The notes beneath the pieces were generated by a model. That model had not been told where the DNA came from. It saw only the letters and a program-made list of their open reading frames with translations, and searched no databases. From CALUTH01 sp964452495 (GTDB taxonomy: Bacteria > Cyanobacteriota > Vampirovibrionia > Gastranaerophilales > Gastranaerophilaceae): 64,000 nucleotides of DNA. This document shows positions 43,901 through 52,622 of the stretch, piece after piece (the first letter of the stretch is position 1; each line of letters opens with the position of its first letter). The DNA is taken from NCBI GenBank assembly GCA_964452495.1, contig CAYVMC010000008.1, forward strand, positions 1 to 64,000, in the 5' to 3' direction. The position numbers were made by a program, and so were the translations under genes.

Positions 43901-46129
43901 ATGTATAAAATTCCAAAGAATAAAAAGGGCAGGAGAAAAGCTCCTAATCTTATATTGTCGATAATAATAAAACTTGTAGTGGTTTTCATATCAATTATTC
44001 TTGCAGGATTAATTGTTTTGAAAGTTTACTTAATGACACTTCCTCCGATAAGTAAGCTTGAAAGTTTAACACCAAATATGGTTACACAGATATATTCAGA
44101 TGATGGTGTGATGATAAAAACCTTTACGGCTTTTTCTGCTTCAAAAACATCACTTAATGATGTACCAAAAACTTTAGTGCAAGCCCTTATTGCAACTGAA
44201 GACAAACATTTTTATTCTCACCCGGGGTATGATTTAATTGGGCTTACTCGCTCTATGGTTGCAAATGTGTATGCAGGAAAAGTTGTTCAGGGTGCAAGTA
44301 CTTTAACACAGCAGCTTTCACGCATGTTATTTTTGAATAATGAAAAAACTTTAACCAGAAAAATTAAAGAAATTAAAATAGCTGCACAGATAGAAAAAAC
44401 AATTGATAAAGATAAAATTCTTGAGCTTTATTTGAATAATGTTTACTTAGGTTCAGGTGCATACGGGGTTGAGGCAGCAGCAAAAGTATATTTCAATAAA
44501 GAACTTAACCAATTAACATTACCTGAAATGGCATTAATTGCAGGACTTCCGCAGGCGCCGTCCGTTTATTCCCCATTTAATAACAAAGAACTAGCAAAAC
44601 AAAGACGAAACCAGGTTCTTGGTAGAATGTACAAAATGAAATATATTGATAAAGATACATATAATGCTGCAAAAGAAGCTCCTATAACCTTATCTGCATT
44701 GCCGTCATTGTATGCACTTAACAAAGCTCCTTATTTTTGTGATTATGTAATGAAAGAATTAGAAAAACTGGGGTTCACGGAAGAAGATATTTCAACAGGC
44801 GGGTATAAGATTACAACCACACTTGATTATAAAACCCAGATAAAAACCAATGAAGCGATAATGAAGAATATGAATGCCTGGGGGCTTAAATCTGATAAAA
44901 ATCAGGCTGCAGCATTTGTGTTCTCTCCGATAGATGGTAGAATTTTAGCTTACGTAGGCGGGAAAGATTATACAAAATCACAATATGACCGTATAACACA
45001 GTCTCTTCGTCCGAGCGGGTCTGCTTTTAAGCCGTTTATATATACAGCGGGTATTGAAAAAGGATATGGGCCTAATGACAGATTAGATGATTTACCGTTT
45101 AAAGTAGGAAACTGGATTCCGAGAAATTACGGTAATAAATACAGAGGAGCCATCCCTATTTACACGGCTTTGATGATTTCTTCAAATGTTTGTGCTGCAA
45201 GGATGATGGATATTGTAGGTGTTAAAAGTGTAATTCAGTTGTCAAGAATGATGGGAATTACAACTCCTATGCCTTATGATTACACCATTGCATTAGGTTC
45301 GCACAGTGTAAAATTATTTGAAATGACACGTGCTTATGGTGTATTTGCTAACGGCGGATATAAAGTAGAACCTTATGCTATTGAAAAAATTGAAACATCT
45401 CTCGGGAAAGTTATATATGAAGCACCGAGAACAAAGTCTGCAAAAGTGCTTGATTATGATACTGTTGCGACAATGACTGCAATGTTAAAAACAGTAATTC
45501 AATCTGGAACCGGTACTGCTGCCAATATCGGGAAACCTGCGGCAGGAAAAACTGGTACAACGGATGATTACAAAGATGCATATTTTATTGGTTACACTCC
45601 TGATATTGTATGTGGAGTTTGGGTAGGTAATGATGATAATTCCCGTGGTTCTCTTACAGGAGGTACTGTTCCGGCTTTGATATGGAAAGATATTATGCTA
45701 ATAGCAACAGAACCTTATGGTGAGCATGACTTTGATTATCCGCCTATTACACTTGATTCCTTTAGGGCAGAATCCGTAAAAATAATTGCTCCAAGTGATG
45801 CAAAGAAAGCTTTTGATAAAAAGGAGGATGCAAAAAAATTACAGGCTCCGCAAATTGATTTGCCTAAAATGGATGTTCCTAAAATAAATATCACACTGCC
45901 AGGCTTAAAACGTAATCAAATACAGGAATTACCACAGCCCAAAATACTGATTCAGCCTCCATTAATACAACAAACGACTGATAAGGCGCCAGTTCCTGTT
46001 AAGCAAAATAATACAATTACTTTAACTGCTCCGGGGGAAAAAGAAAATTCAGAGGTTATTAATTCCAATGCTCCTGCTGAAGCAAGCCCGCAGTCAAGTT
46101 CGCAACCAGTAAATAACAATATGGAGTAA
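43901..46129 (+). CDS. Penicillin-binding protein 1A (bifunctional)
   Basis: A 742-residue class A PBP that polymerises and cross-links peptidoglycan. A membrane anchor lies at about 22-46. The glycosyltransferase domain (GT51) has the catalytic Glu in ATEDKHFYSHPG and the QGASTLTQQLSRML motif. The transpeptidase part has SGSAFKP (SxxK) near 370, SSNVCAA (SxN) near 427 and GKTGTTDD (KTG) near 549. The C-terminal 130 residues are Pro, Gln and Asn-rich. AAGAGGA lies upstream of the start. An unknown PurH-like gene follows 5 bases downstream, so the two likely share an mRNA. Confidence 0.95.
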   Translation: MYKIPKNKKGRRKAPNLILSIIIKLVVVFISIILAGLIVLKVYLMTLPPISKLESLTPNMVTQIYSDDGVMIKTFTAFSASKTSLNDVPKTLVQALIATEDKHFYSHPGYDLIGLTRSMVANVYAGKVVQGASTLTQQLSRMLFLNNEKTLTRKIKEIKIAAQIEKTIDKDKILELYLNNVYLGSGAYGVEAAAKVYFNKELNQLTLPEMALIAGLPQAPSVYSPFNNKELAKQRRNQVLGRMYKMKYIDKDTYNAAKEAPITLSALPSLYALNKAPYFCDYVMKELEKLGFTEEDISTGGYKITTTLDYKTQIKTNEAIMKNMNAWGLKSDKNQAAAFVFSPIDGRILAYVGGKDYTKSQYDRITQSLRPSGSAFKPFIYTAGIEKGYGPNDRLDDLPFKVGNWIPRNYGNKYRGAIPIYTALMISSNVCAARMMDIVGVKSVIQLSRMMGITTPMPYDYTIALGSHSVKLFEMTRAYGVFANGGYKVEPYAIEKIETSLGKVIYEAPRTKSAKVLDYDTVATMTAMLKTVIQSGTGTAANIGKPAAGKTGTTDDYKDAYFIGYTPDIVCGVWVGNDDNSRGSLTGGTVPALIWKDIMLIATEPYGEHDFDYPPITLDSFRAESVKIIAPSDAKKAFDKKEDAKKLQAPQIDLPKMDVPKINITLPGLKRNQIQELPQPKILIQPPLIQQTTDKAPVPVKQNNTITLTAPGEKENSEVINSNAPAEASPQSSSQPVNNNME

Positions 46130-46134
46130 GATTA

Positions 46135-47034
46135 ATGAGTAACCAGAAATTAGAATTAATAAGAGAACTTTCATCAGGTATAAATAAACATCAGAGCGCA
46201 AAACTTTACAAATCAGAAAATATGATTGAATATGAGTCGAATTTTGAACTTTCGTATTCTGATATAAAGAGTGTAACTCTAGCATTGTCGGTTGTTTCGG
46301 AATTTTTTGATGTAAAGGCTGTTGTATCTGCAAGAAATGCTCATATTTATGGAGTTGCACTTGCATCTGGTTTACTGGAAGCATTAACCAAAGTTATTGA
46401 TTCAAATCCGATTGATGTTCAAAATTCTGTCATTGCTGCAAGCGAAAAGATTGATACGGATTTTGTAAAAATGCTTACCTCTGGTAATATTGTTGTGGCA
46501 CCGGGTTTTACTTCTGGAGCTATAGAATATTTAAAATTGCATGATATAAGGTATATTGTAATAAAAACTCCCTTATCAGAATATAAAAATTTTACGGCAG
46601 ATAAAGTAACCGTAACACCTTTTGGAACGCTGGTAGAAGAACCAAATAGAAAAGAACTTTCAAAAGATACTTTTAAGGTTGCTACTCAGGCAAAACCGAC
46701 AGTAGAACAGATTGAAGATGCTGTATTTGCTTGGAAGATTGTTAAATATGCAAAATCTAATGCTATTGTTATATCAAAAGAATTTAAAACAACAGCTATA
46801 ATTCAAGGTGTGCATAGTTCAGCTGTAGAATTGGCTCTGGATTATTCCTGCGATAGTTCTAAGGATGCTGTTATGGCTGTTGATGGTTATTTAACATTAC
46901 ATGATATAGAAGTTGCTGCACAGGGACGTATTTCAGTCATAATCCTTCCATTTGCAACTCCAGATTTGATAAAACTTTGTAATAAATATAATATAGTGCT
47001 TCTTTCTACAGGTTTTACCAATAACCTTGACTAA
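46135..47034 (+). CDS. Stand-alone AICAR-transformylase-like protein, probably inactive
   Basis: A 299-residue homologue of the C-terminal half of bifunctional PurH. It starts ELSSGINKHQSAKLYK, aligning with the ELRYGENPHQxAAxY of PurH. Next, LSYSDIKSVTLAL aligns with LSYNNIADTDAAL, and AVFAWKIVKYAKSNAIV with ALFCWKVAKFVKSNAIV. The catalytic motif KHANPCG is replaced by a segment with RNAHIYG, and GAGQxSR by GVHSSAV. The IMP-cyclohydrolase half is absent. It is therefore a diverged, probably non-catalytic paralogue. It follows PBP1A closely (GGAG before the ATG), though no purine role is implied by that neighbour. Confidence 0.75.
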   Translation: MSNQKLELIRELSSGINKHQSAKLYKSENMIEYESNFELSYSDIKSVTLALSVVSEFFDVKAVVSARNAHIYGVALASGLLEALTKVIDSNPIDVQNSVIAASEKIDTDFVKMLTSGNIVVAPGFTSGAIEYLKLHDIRYIVIKTPLSEYKNFTADKVTVTPFGTLVEEPNRKELSKDTFKVATQAKPTVEQIEDAVFAWKIVKYAKSNAIVISKEFKTTAIIQGVHSSAVELALDYSCDSSKDAVMAVDGYLTLHDIEVAAQGRISVIILPFATPDLIKLCNKYNIVLLSTGFTNNLD

Positions 47035-47222
47035 TAATGCAAAGGTTAAAGACTTAATTAGGATATGCTGCTGTTGAACCAAAATCGTCTTGATAAATGG
47101 TGACAAGCGGTAGTAATTTGCTGCAAAAACAGAATGTTTTAAATAAGGCAAAAATCGGATAAACAGAGAGTTGGAAAAACGGCAGTTGCAGGATTTATAC
47201 AATAATATAAGATCAGTAATAA
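47035..47222. other. Convergent intergenic region
   Basis: Between the convergent PurH-like and helicase genes. I see no coding frame and no clear terminator. Confidence 0.4.
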
Positions 47223-49517
47223 TTAATTATCAATATCTATAGGAGAACGTTGTATACTGTCGATTGCTTCTCGTGCGGTAAATACAATATCTTCTGGAAT
47301 CCCCTGTATAGTACAGAACTGCCTTAGAACATCAATAACTCTTTTAAATGCTCTGACTAAATCTCCCTCACTTACATTTGATTGATCAACAATATCATCC
47401 CACTCTGCTCCGTTTATCCACATTTCTAGTAATGCACAAAAGTATGTATTAATATACATTACATCCTCAATAAAATACTTTTTCTGTGTTTTATCTAGCG
47501 CTCTTCTAATATCTTTTATTCTGTTTATGGATTTTTTTACCGCACGGGATAATGGAAGGTATGGAATATCCATATTTCGTATATCTTCAGTGGTAATAGC
47601 ACAGACTACACTTGCAAGCTCCGCTGGTGTTAATCCATCATAAACATTTTGAAATATAGTTTGAGCGAGGAATAATTCATTTTCTGAACGGAACTGTGAA
47701 ATCATTATTCCTTGTTCAGTTGGATAATCATCTTTTATATATCCGTACTCTTTTAAAACATCTCTGTGTGCAAGAAAAATATTCCAAAAGATATCACGTT
47801 TACGTTCAATTTCTTTATTGAGAAGTGCCTGTTTGTGTTGATATCTTTCAAGTACTTCAATACACTTCATGTGTTTTTTAAACATTTTACACAAGTCGCA
47901 TGGTGAAGAATGCATTTCGTGCAGAAGTTTTTTAGTCTGTTTTTCAAATTCATAAAACTCTGAAGATAAATCCCGTTTTTTCTTTTGTTCCTGTTTTCTG
48001 ATTGTTTTAAGTGTACGTCTATTTGCAACATACATTTCACGAACCTTATTATATCTTATAAGATTATCATTGGTAAGCTTATGGGGACATTTAAAAGATT
48101 CGCATTCTTGAATTTTTTCTTCATTTATGTTCTGTTGAGCAAATAACGGGGAAAGACGTGAACCTGCTGAATAATATCCAAAACTTTTAAGTATAAGTTC
48201 TTTTGCTTCTTCTACGGTAAAACGTTGCAGTAGATTTAGTACCATCGAATAACTTGGGGAAAAACGGCTTTCTAGAGGATTTGCATCACTCAATACAAGT
48301 TCTGCAACTTCTTCTGGAGATTGAAAAGGTGTGCCGACAATTGTAACATACCCTACATCGTCCATTCCGCGGCGTCCTGCCCTGCCTGACATTTGAAGAA
48401 ATTCACTTGGCGTAAGGGTTCTATGACCTGAATCCGTACGTTTGCTTATTGAGCTTATAACAGTTGAACGAGCCGGCATATTAATTCCTGCGGCAAGTGT
48501 TTCTGTGGCAAAAACAACTTTAATCAAGCCTGCTTGAAATAATTTTTCAACAAGGATTTTCCAACCGGGCAGGAGTCCTGCATGATGGGATGCGACACCT
48601 GATAAAAGATAGTCAATATGTTTGTTTTTGTATAGATAAGGATTTTCTGCGATATAATTATCAATAATTTCTCTTATTTTTTTTTGCTCATCCGGTGTTA
48701 CAAGTGAAAGAGAGATACATTTTTCCATCTGTTCGTCACATTTTTTTCTTGAAAAAGTAAAGTAGATTGCAGGAAGCATATCCCGTTCGTGCAGATTTCT
48801 TATAACATCTTTTACAACACTTCTTTGTGTTATTTTGCCATGTTTGAAATTCTTTTTTTCAGGTTTTATTTTTTTGTTTAAACCACCGCCAGGCGCAAAT
48901 AACGGTAAAATTTTATCAGGCTGGGAGGAATCAAAGTAAAAGAATTTTAATGGTACGGGACGAAAATCTGTATTAACCAGTTCTGTTTTTGAATGAACTG
49001 TATTAATCCATCCTGTTAATTCATCTGCGTTAGCAACTGTTGCAGAGAGTGCGATGATTTGGACGTTTGTTGGACAATATATGATACTTTCCTCCCAAAC
49101 GGTTCCACGCTGCTCGTCATTCATATAATGAACTTCATCCAGTACAATATATTTGACATCCTTAAGGTTGTCGGTAACAGAGCCGAAGTTTGTACCATAC
49201 AACATATTACGGAATACTTCTGTTGTCATAACAACTATTTGTGCTCCACGGTTGCAAGAAGTGTCTCCTGTCAAAAGACCAACTTTATCTGTACCGAATT
49301 TTTCGGCAAAATCACTATATTTTTGGTTTGATAGTGCTTTTAAAGGTGTTGTATAAAATACCCTTTTCCCTTCTTCTATGGCACAATGAATGGCGTGTTC
49401 AGCAATAACTGTCTTACCTGCTCCTGTAGGGGCGCATACAACCACGCTCTCGCCGTTTGATATATAATCACAAGCTTGTTTTTGGAAATCATCCAACTCA
49501 AAGGGAAAATTGTACAT
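47223..49517 (-). CDS. Ski2/Mtr4-like superfamily 2 RNA helicase
   Basis: A 764-residue DExH helicase of the Ski2 type, the family that in cyanobacteria and plants acts on RNA. Motif I is APTGAGKTVIA near residue 30, motif II is DEVHYMND near 127, followed by SATVANADE, the ATET loop FATETLAAGINMP, and motif VI QMSGRAGRRGMD near 385. The C-terminal half has the helical ratchet region and Cys residues in SPCDLCKMFKKHMKC. It is a likely RNA-processing or decay factor, with the substrate unknown. TAGGAG precedes the ATG. No exosome-type genes are adjacent. Confidence 0.88.
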   Translation of the reverse strand: MYNFPFELDDFQKQACDYISNGESVVVCAPTGAGKTVIAEHAIHCAIEEGKRVFYTTPLKALSNQKYSDFAEKFGTDKVGLLTGDTSCNRGAQIVVMTTEVFRNMLYGTNFGSVTDNLKDVKYIVLDEVHYMNDEQRGTVWEESIIYCPTNVQIIALSATVANADELTGWINTVHSKTELVNTDFRPVPLKFFYFDSSQPDKILPLFAPGGGLNKKIKPEKKNFKHGKITQRSVVKDVIRNLHERDMLPAIYFTFSRKKCDEQMEKCISLSLVTPDEQKKIREIIDNYIAENPYLYKNKHIDYLLSGVASHHAGLLPGWKILVEKLFQAGLIKVVFATETLAAGINMPARSTVISSISKRTDSGHRTLTPSEFLQMSGRAGRRGMDDVGYVTIVGTPFQSPEEVAELVLSDANPLESRFSPSYSMVLNLLQRFTVEEAKELILKSFGYYSAGSRLSPLFAQQNINEEKIQECESFKCPHKLTNDNLIRYNKVREMYVANRRTLKTIRKQEQKKKRDLSSEFYEFEKQTKKLLHEMHSSPCDLCKMFKKHMKCIEVLERYQHKQALLNKEIERKRDIFWNIFLAHRDVLKEYGYIKDDYPTEQGIMISQFRSENELFLAQTIFQNVYDGLTPAELASVVCAITTEDIRNMDIPYLPLSRAVKKSINRIKDIRRALDKTQKKYFIEDVMYINTYFCALLEMWINGAEWDDIVDQSNVSEGDLVRAFKRVIDVLRQFCTIQGIPEDIVFTAREAIDSIQRSPIDIDN

Positions 49518-49680
49518 ACAAACTCCTATTCTTGTATTTTATTATACACAAAGAGCTTGTATAAGTATATATAAAGCTTAAATTTTTAGTATGATATCAC
49601 AAATTATTATAAAATAGTCTAAATAGTATAATTTTTATTTCAGGTAAATATTATTTAAGAGCTTATTTGTAATGTATAGT

Positions 49681-49735
49681 TTTTCCTCCAGGAAAATTTT
49701 TTCTAATACTACAAATATATGATACAAATATATGA
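49681..49735. promoter_or_regulatory. Possible regulatory DNA upstream of motA
   Basis: In the 263-base divergent gap, TACAAATATATGA occurs twice in direct succession (49710-49722 and 49723-49735). A 6-bp hairpin (TTTTCC/GGAAAA) with a T-run lies just before, at 49681-49696. Spacing to motA (about 45 bases) allows a regulatory role. No sigma-28 consensus is seen. Confidence 0.35.
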
Positions 49736-49780
49736 TGTAAGCATTTAAAATAATAGTAAAAGGAATATAGTGGAGAAGTT

Positions 49781-50551
49781 ATGGATATTTTTGCAATAAT
49801 AGGCTTATTTATGGGGATAGGGTTTATCCTTACCGGACAGGCACTTGAGGGTGGTAATATAGGTCAATTGATTCAGGTTACCGCTGCATTCATCGTAATC
49901 GGCGGAACTTCTGGTGCCGTATTCTTAAGTTTTCCTATTCCTGTTCTTAAGGATGCAATGATGTCGATAAAGGATATTTTTATTCCGCCTGTTATAGATT
50001 TGACGGCTCTTATTGCCGAAATTGGACGATTTGCAACAAAAGCAAGAAAAGAAGGTATTATTGCTTTAGAAAAGGAAGCTGCACTGGCGTCTGATCCTTT
50101 GTTAACTCTAGGTCTGGAAGCTGTTGCTGATGGTACGGATCCTGCGCTAGTACGTGAGATTATGGAAAATCAAATAGAACAGCTAGAAAATAAAGTAGCT
50201 ACTTCTGCAAAAGTATTTGAGTCATTTGGTGGTTACTCTCCAACTCTTGGTATTATCGGGGCTGTACTCGGTCTAATACAGGTTATGCAAAATCTTTCCG
50301 ACCCCTCAAAGCTAGGTGCCGGTATTGCGGTAGCATTTGTTGCAACGATATATGGTTTGTTTGCGGCAAACCTTGTTATGCTGCCATTTGCAAGCCGTTT
50401 AAGGTGTAATTATGCAAAAGTTTTTCTTGCAAAAACTATAATTTGTGAAGGAATATTATCTATTCAGGCAGGAGAATCACCTGCTCTTATTGAACGTAAA
50501 TTGCAGTCATTTATTCTTGATGATAAATCTTCTGCATCTAAGAAAGGTTAA
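49781..50551 (+). CDS. motA: Flagellar motor stator protein MotA
   Basis: A 256-residue membrane protein with four helices and a large cytoplasmic loop (about 60-150). With MotB it forms the ion channel that powers the flagellar motor. Recognisable regions are GGTSGAVFLSFPIPVLKD and GGYSPTLGIIGAVLGLIQVM in helix 3, with the conserved Pro. AGTGGAGAAGTT lies before the ATG. It is followed two bases later by motB. No flagellin, hook or switch gene is in the window, so motility rests on this pair alone. Confidence 0.95.
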   Translation: MDIFAIIGLFMGIGFILTGQALEGGNIGQLIQVTAAFIVIGGTSGAVFLSFPIPVLKDAMMSIKDIFIPPVIDLTALIAEIGRFATKARKEGIIALEKEAALASDPLLTLGLEAVADGTDPALVREIMENQIEQLENKVATSAKVFESFGGYSPTLGIIGAVLGLIQVMQNLSDPSKLGAGIAVAFVATIYGLFAANLVMLPFASRLRCNYAKVFLAKTIICEGILSIQAGESPALIERKLQSFILDDKSSASKKG

Positions 50552-50553
50552 GA

Positions 50554-51630
50554 ATGCCTAAGAAGAAAAAAGAAGAACCACATGAAAATCTTGAACGCTG
50601 GCTTGTTTCGTACGGTGACTTTATTACCTTACTGTTTGCAACGTTTGTTGTTTTATATGCTCTTTCGCAGGTAGATATTGCTGATTTTACAAAATTTGAA
50701 GAATCTATAAGAAAAGCTTTTGAGGCTAATGCTCTTTTAACTGGTCAAGAAAGTATATTAGAAAGCAATGATAAGTTTTTTGACGAAACGACTATGGCAA
50801 ATTCATTTATTCCAAGTCTTATGTTTGAATATATGAATGCAAAATATGAAGACAATTCTTTTCAGGAAATAGAAAAAATAGTTAATCAACTTGTTAAAAA
50901 TAAGGAATTAGATGGCGTATCTGCAAAAATGACAGAACGCGGGCTTCTTTTAACATTTGATGAGCAATATTTGTTTCCCTCCGGATCAGCGGAATTAAGT
51001 CCGTCTGCAAAGCTTATGCTTGATAGAGTAGGTGTTCTTGTGTATGAAAAATTTATGTTGCATAATATGCGTATTGAAGGTCATACAGATAGTACTCCAA
51101 TTGCAACAAACAAGTATCCATCAAATTGGGAACTCTCTGCTGCAAGAGCCTGTTCGGTTGTTAGGTATTTAATAGGGCGGTTTAAGTTTTTTCCGCAGTT
51201 ATTTACTGCTATTGGGTATGCTGATACCAGACCAGTGGTAAAAAGCAATGCTCCTGAAGATGCGCAGAAAAATAGAAGAATTGAGATAATGATTCTTAAA
51301 AATAAATATAAGGATGCGGAAAAACCAGGAATTGATTTAAAGGAAATTCCTATAGATGAGCAAAAACGCCTGCAGGCAGAGCGTGAGAAAATAGTGCGTG
51401 ATGTACGTCATGCAATAAATATGCAAGATTTTGATTCTTCACAAAATTATGTTCCCAATAAAACGGAAAACTCTAATATAATAAGATATACAAAACTTCC
51501 GCCTAAAGCCGCTGATGAAAAAAATAGGGCTGTTTATCAAGGGCTTAAAAATGATTTAAAAACAGAAGATGCCATTCCTGTAATAATGCTTGATACTCCT
51601 CTCCCATCAGATGAGGATTTTGGTATATAA
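50554..51630 (+). CDS. motB: Flagellar motor stator protein MotB
   Basis: A 358-residue partner of MotA. The N-terminal region has the single helix with the ion-binding Asp in SYGDFITLLFATFVVLY. The OmpA-like peptidoglycan-binding domain is at about 115-255 (LFPSGSAELSPSAK, RIEGHTDSTPI, NWELSAARACSVVRYL). The last 100 residues are charged and not part of the usual family fold. GGTTAAG precedes the ATG. It is 7 bases before the next gene, whose -10 box overlaps the motB stop. Confidence 0.95.
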   Translation: MPKKKKEEPHENLERWLVSYGDFITLLFATFVVLYALSQVDIADFTKFEESIRKAFEANALLTGQESILESNDKFFDETTMANSFIPSLMFEYMNAKYEDNSFQEIEKIVNQLVKNKELDGVSAKMTERGLLLTFDEQYLFPSGSAELSPSAKLMLDRVGVLVYEKFMLHNMRIEGHTDSTPIATNKYPSNWELSAARACSVVRYLIGRFKFFPQLFTAIGYADTRPVVKSNAPEDAQKNRRIEIMILKNKYKDAEKPGIDLKEIPIDEQKRLQAEREKIVRDVRHAINMQDFDSSQNYVPNKTENSNIIRYTKLPPKAADEKNRAVYQGLKNDLKTEDAIPVIMLDTPLPSDEDFGI

Positions 51631-51631
51631 T
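51621..51631 (+). promoter_or_regulatory. -10 overlapping the motB stop, probably leaderless
   Basis: TGgTATATAAT: TATAAT (51626-51631) lies six bases before the ATG at 51638, with no ribosome site between. The element includes the motB stop codon. Confidence 0.55.
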
Positions 51632-51637
51632 TAATTT

Positions 51638-52237
51638 ATGAGTGAATACTATGTAGGATTATCATTAGGCGCCGCATCCTCTATAGAATCAGGAATAGCG
51701 GTAATGCAAGATAATGGAAGACTATGTCATGTTGACAAACTGTTTTCTATTAATGATGTTATGTTTTTCTTTGATAATTTTTCATCATTAAAACACTCCT
51801 GTATATTAGTTTCTCTTCCTTGGGATAATGCTATGCTTAATGGAAAATGGCGTGTGTTGTCTAAACCGTATCAGAAAATTCATGAAAATGAATTATTTTT
51901 AAATAAAGATAACTGGATGCAGCGTTTTTCTCCACGAGGGAGTGACTATTTTTATAAGCTTTTTGAGTCTGGGATTGATGTTAAAAGGTTTGAAATTTAC
52001 CTTACTCGGCAGAAACTCAATCTTTATTCTAATTATAAAGAACGAAGCCCAGCTGATTGCAAGTTTTTTCAATCTGCCCTAAAGGTGAATTATGGGTTTA
52101 GTAATATGCCGGGGAATATGATACCGGCGGCGCAACTGGAAGCAATAACCGGAGCTTTACTTGCCCGAGAGTATAAAAAGGGAAATACAAAAAGAATGTT
52201 CAAGTTTAACGGACTTGAAGTAATAAATCTTGTGTAG
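51638..52237 (+). CDS. Unknown protein, possibly RNase H-fold (DUF429-like)
   Basis: A 199-residue protein. The start YYVGLSLGAASSIESGIAV, with a beta-strand and Gly/Ser-rich turn and later CILVSLPWDN, hints at an actin/RNase H-like nuclease fold such as DUF429. The C-terminal AQLEAITGALLAREY also resembles that family. This is a weak call based on short patterns, and catalytic acidic residues are not certain. It follows motB with its own leaderless promoter, so it is not necessarily part of the motility unit. Confidence 0.5.
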   Translation: MSEYYVGLSLGAASSIESGIAVMQDNGRLCHVDKLFSINDVMFFFDNFSSLKHSCILVSLPWDNAMLNGKWRVLSKPYQKIHENELFLNKDNWMQRFSPRGSDYFYKLFESGIDVKRFEIYLTRQKLNLYSNYKERSPADCKFFQSALKVNYGFSNMPGNMIPAAQLEAITGALLAREYKKGNTKRMFKFNGLEVINLV

Positions 52238-52333
52238 TATTTGTAAATATTTGTTACAAATTTTTAAAAATAGGACAATTTTTTTTTATTACAAACGTTT
52301 AGATTACTGTTAGTGTTAAGAAAGGACATTTAT

Positions 52334-52537
52334 ATGACGCAAATTCAACCTATACCTGTATGCACTTGTCCTCAGTGCTGTATTCCGCAAACAAATAATT
52401 ACAACGGGGTAAAAATTGATATAACAAATCCGGCGGTAAATCTTCCTCCACCTTTTACTACCTCTATTTATGATATTCCTCAAACGAGTATTTATAACCC
52501 TGAAAATAAAAATGAGGAAGTTGAAGAAATAAAATAA
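52334..52537 (+). CDS. Small unknown protein with an N-terminal YNGVKIDI motif
   Basis: A 67-residue protein. It begins MTQIQPIPVCTCPQCC (four Cys in a CxCxxCC pattern), and then carries NYNGVKIDITNPAVNLPPP, followed by a short Pro/Asn/Glu-rich tail. The motif is shared with the next gene. The ATG at 52334 is chosen, with AAAGGA nine bases upstream. No function is known. The Cys cluster could bind metal. Confidence 0.7.
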   Translation: MTQIQPIPVCTCPQCCIPQTNNYNGVKIDITNPAVNLPPPFTTSIYDIPQTSIYNPENKNEEVEEIK

Positions 52538-52622
52538 ATGTAAATTTTCTGAAATTATAAGGCAATTTTTAATGTGTATTATTTTTTATAATAATATACT
52601 ATGAAAGTGAAAGGTTAAAAAA

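Noticed and set aside
49781..51630. A flagellar gene cluster
   Set aside because: Only motA and motB are present. Motility is possible, but no other flagellar gene is in the window.
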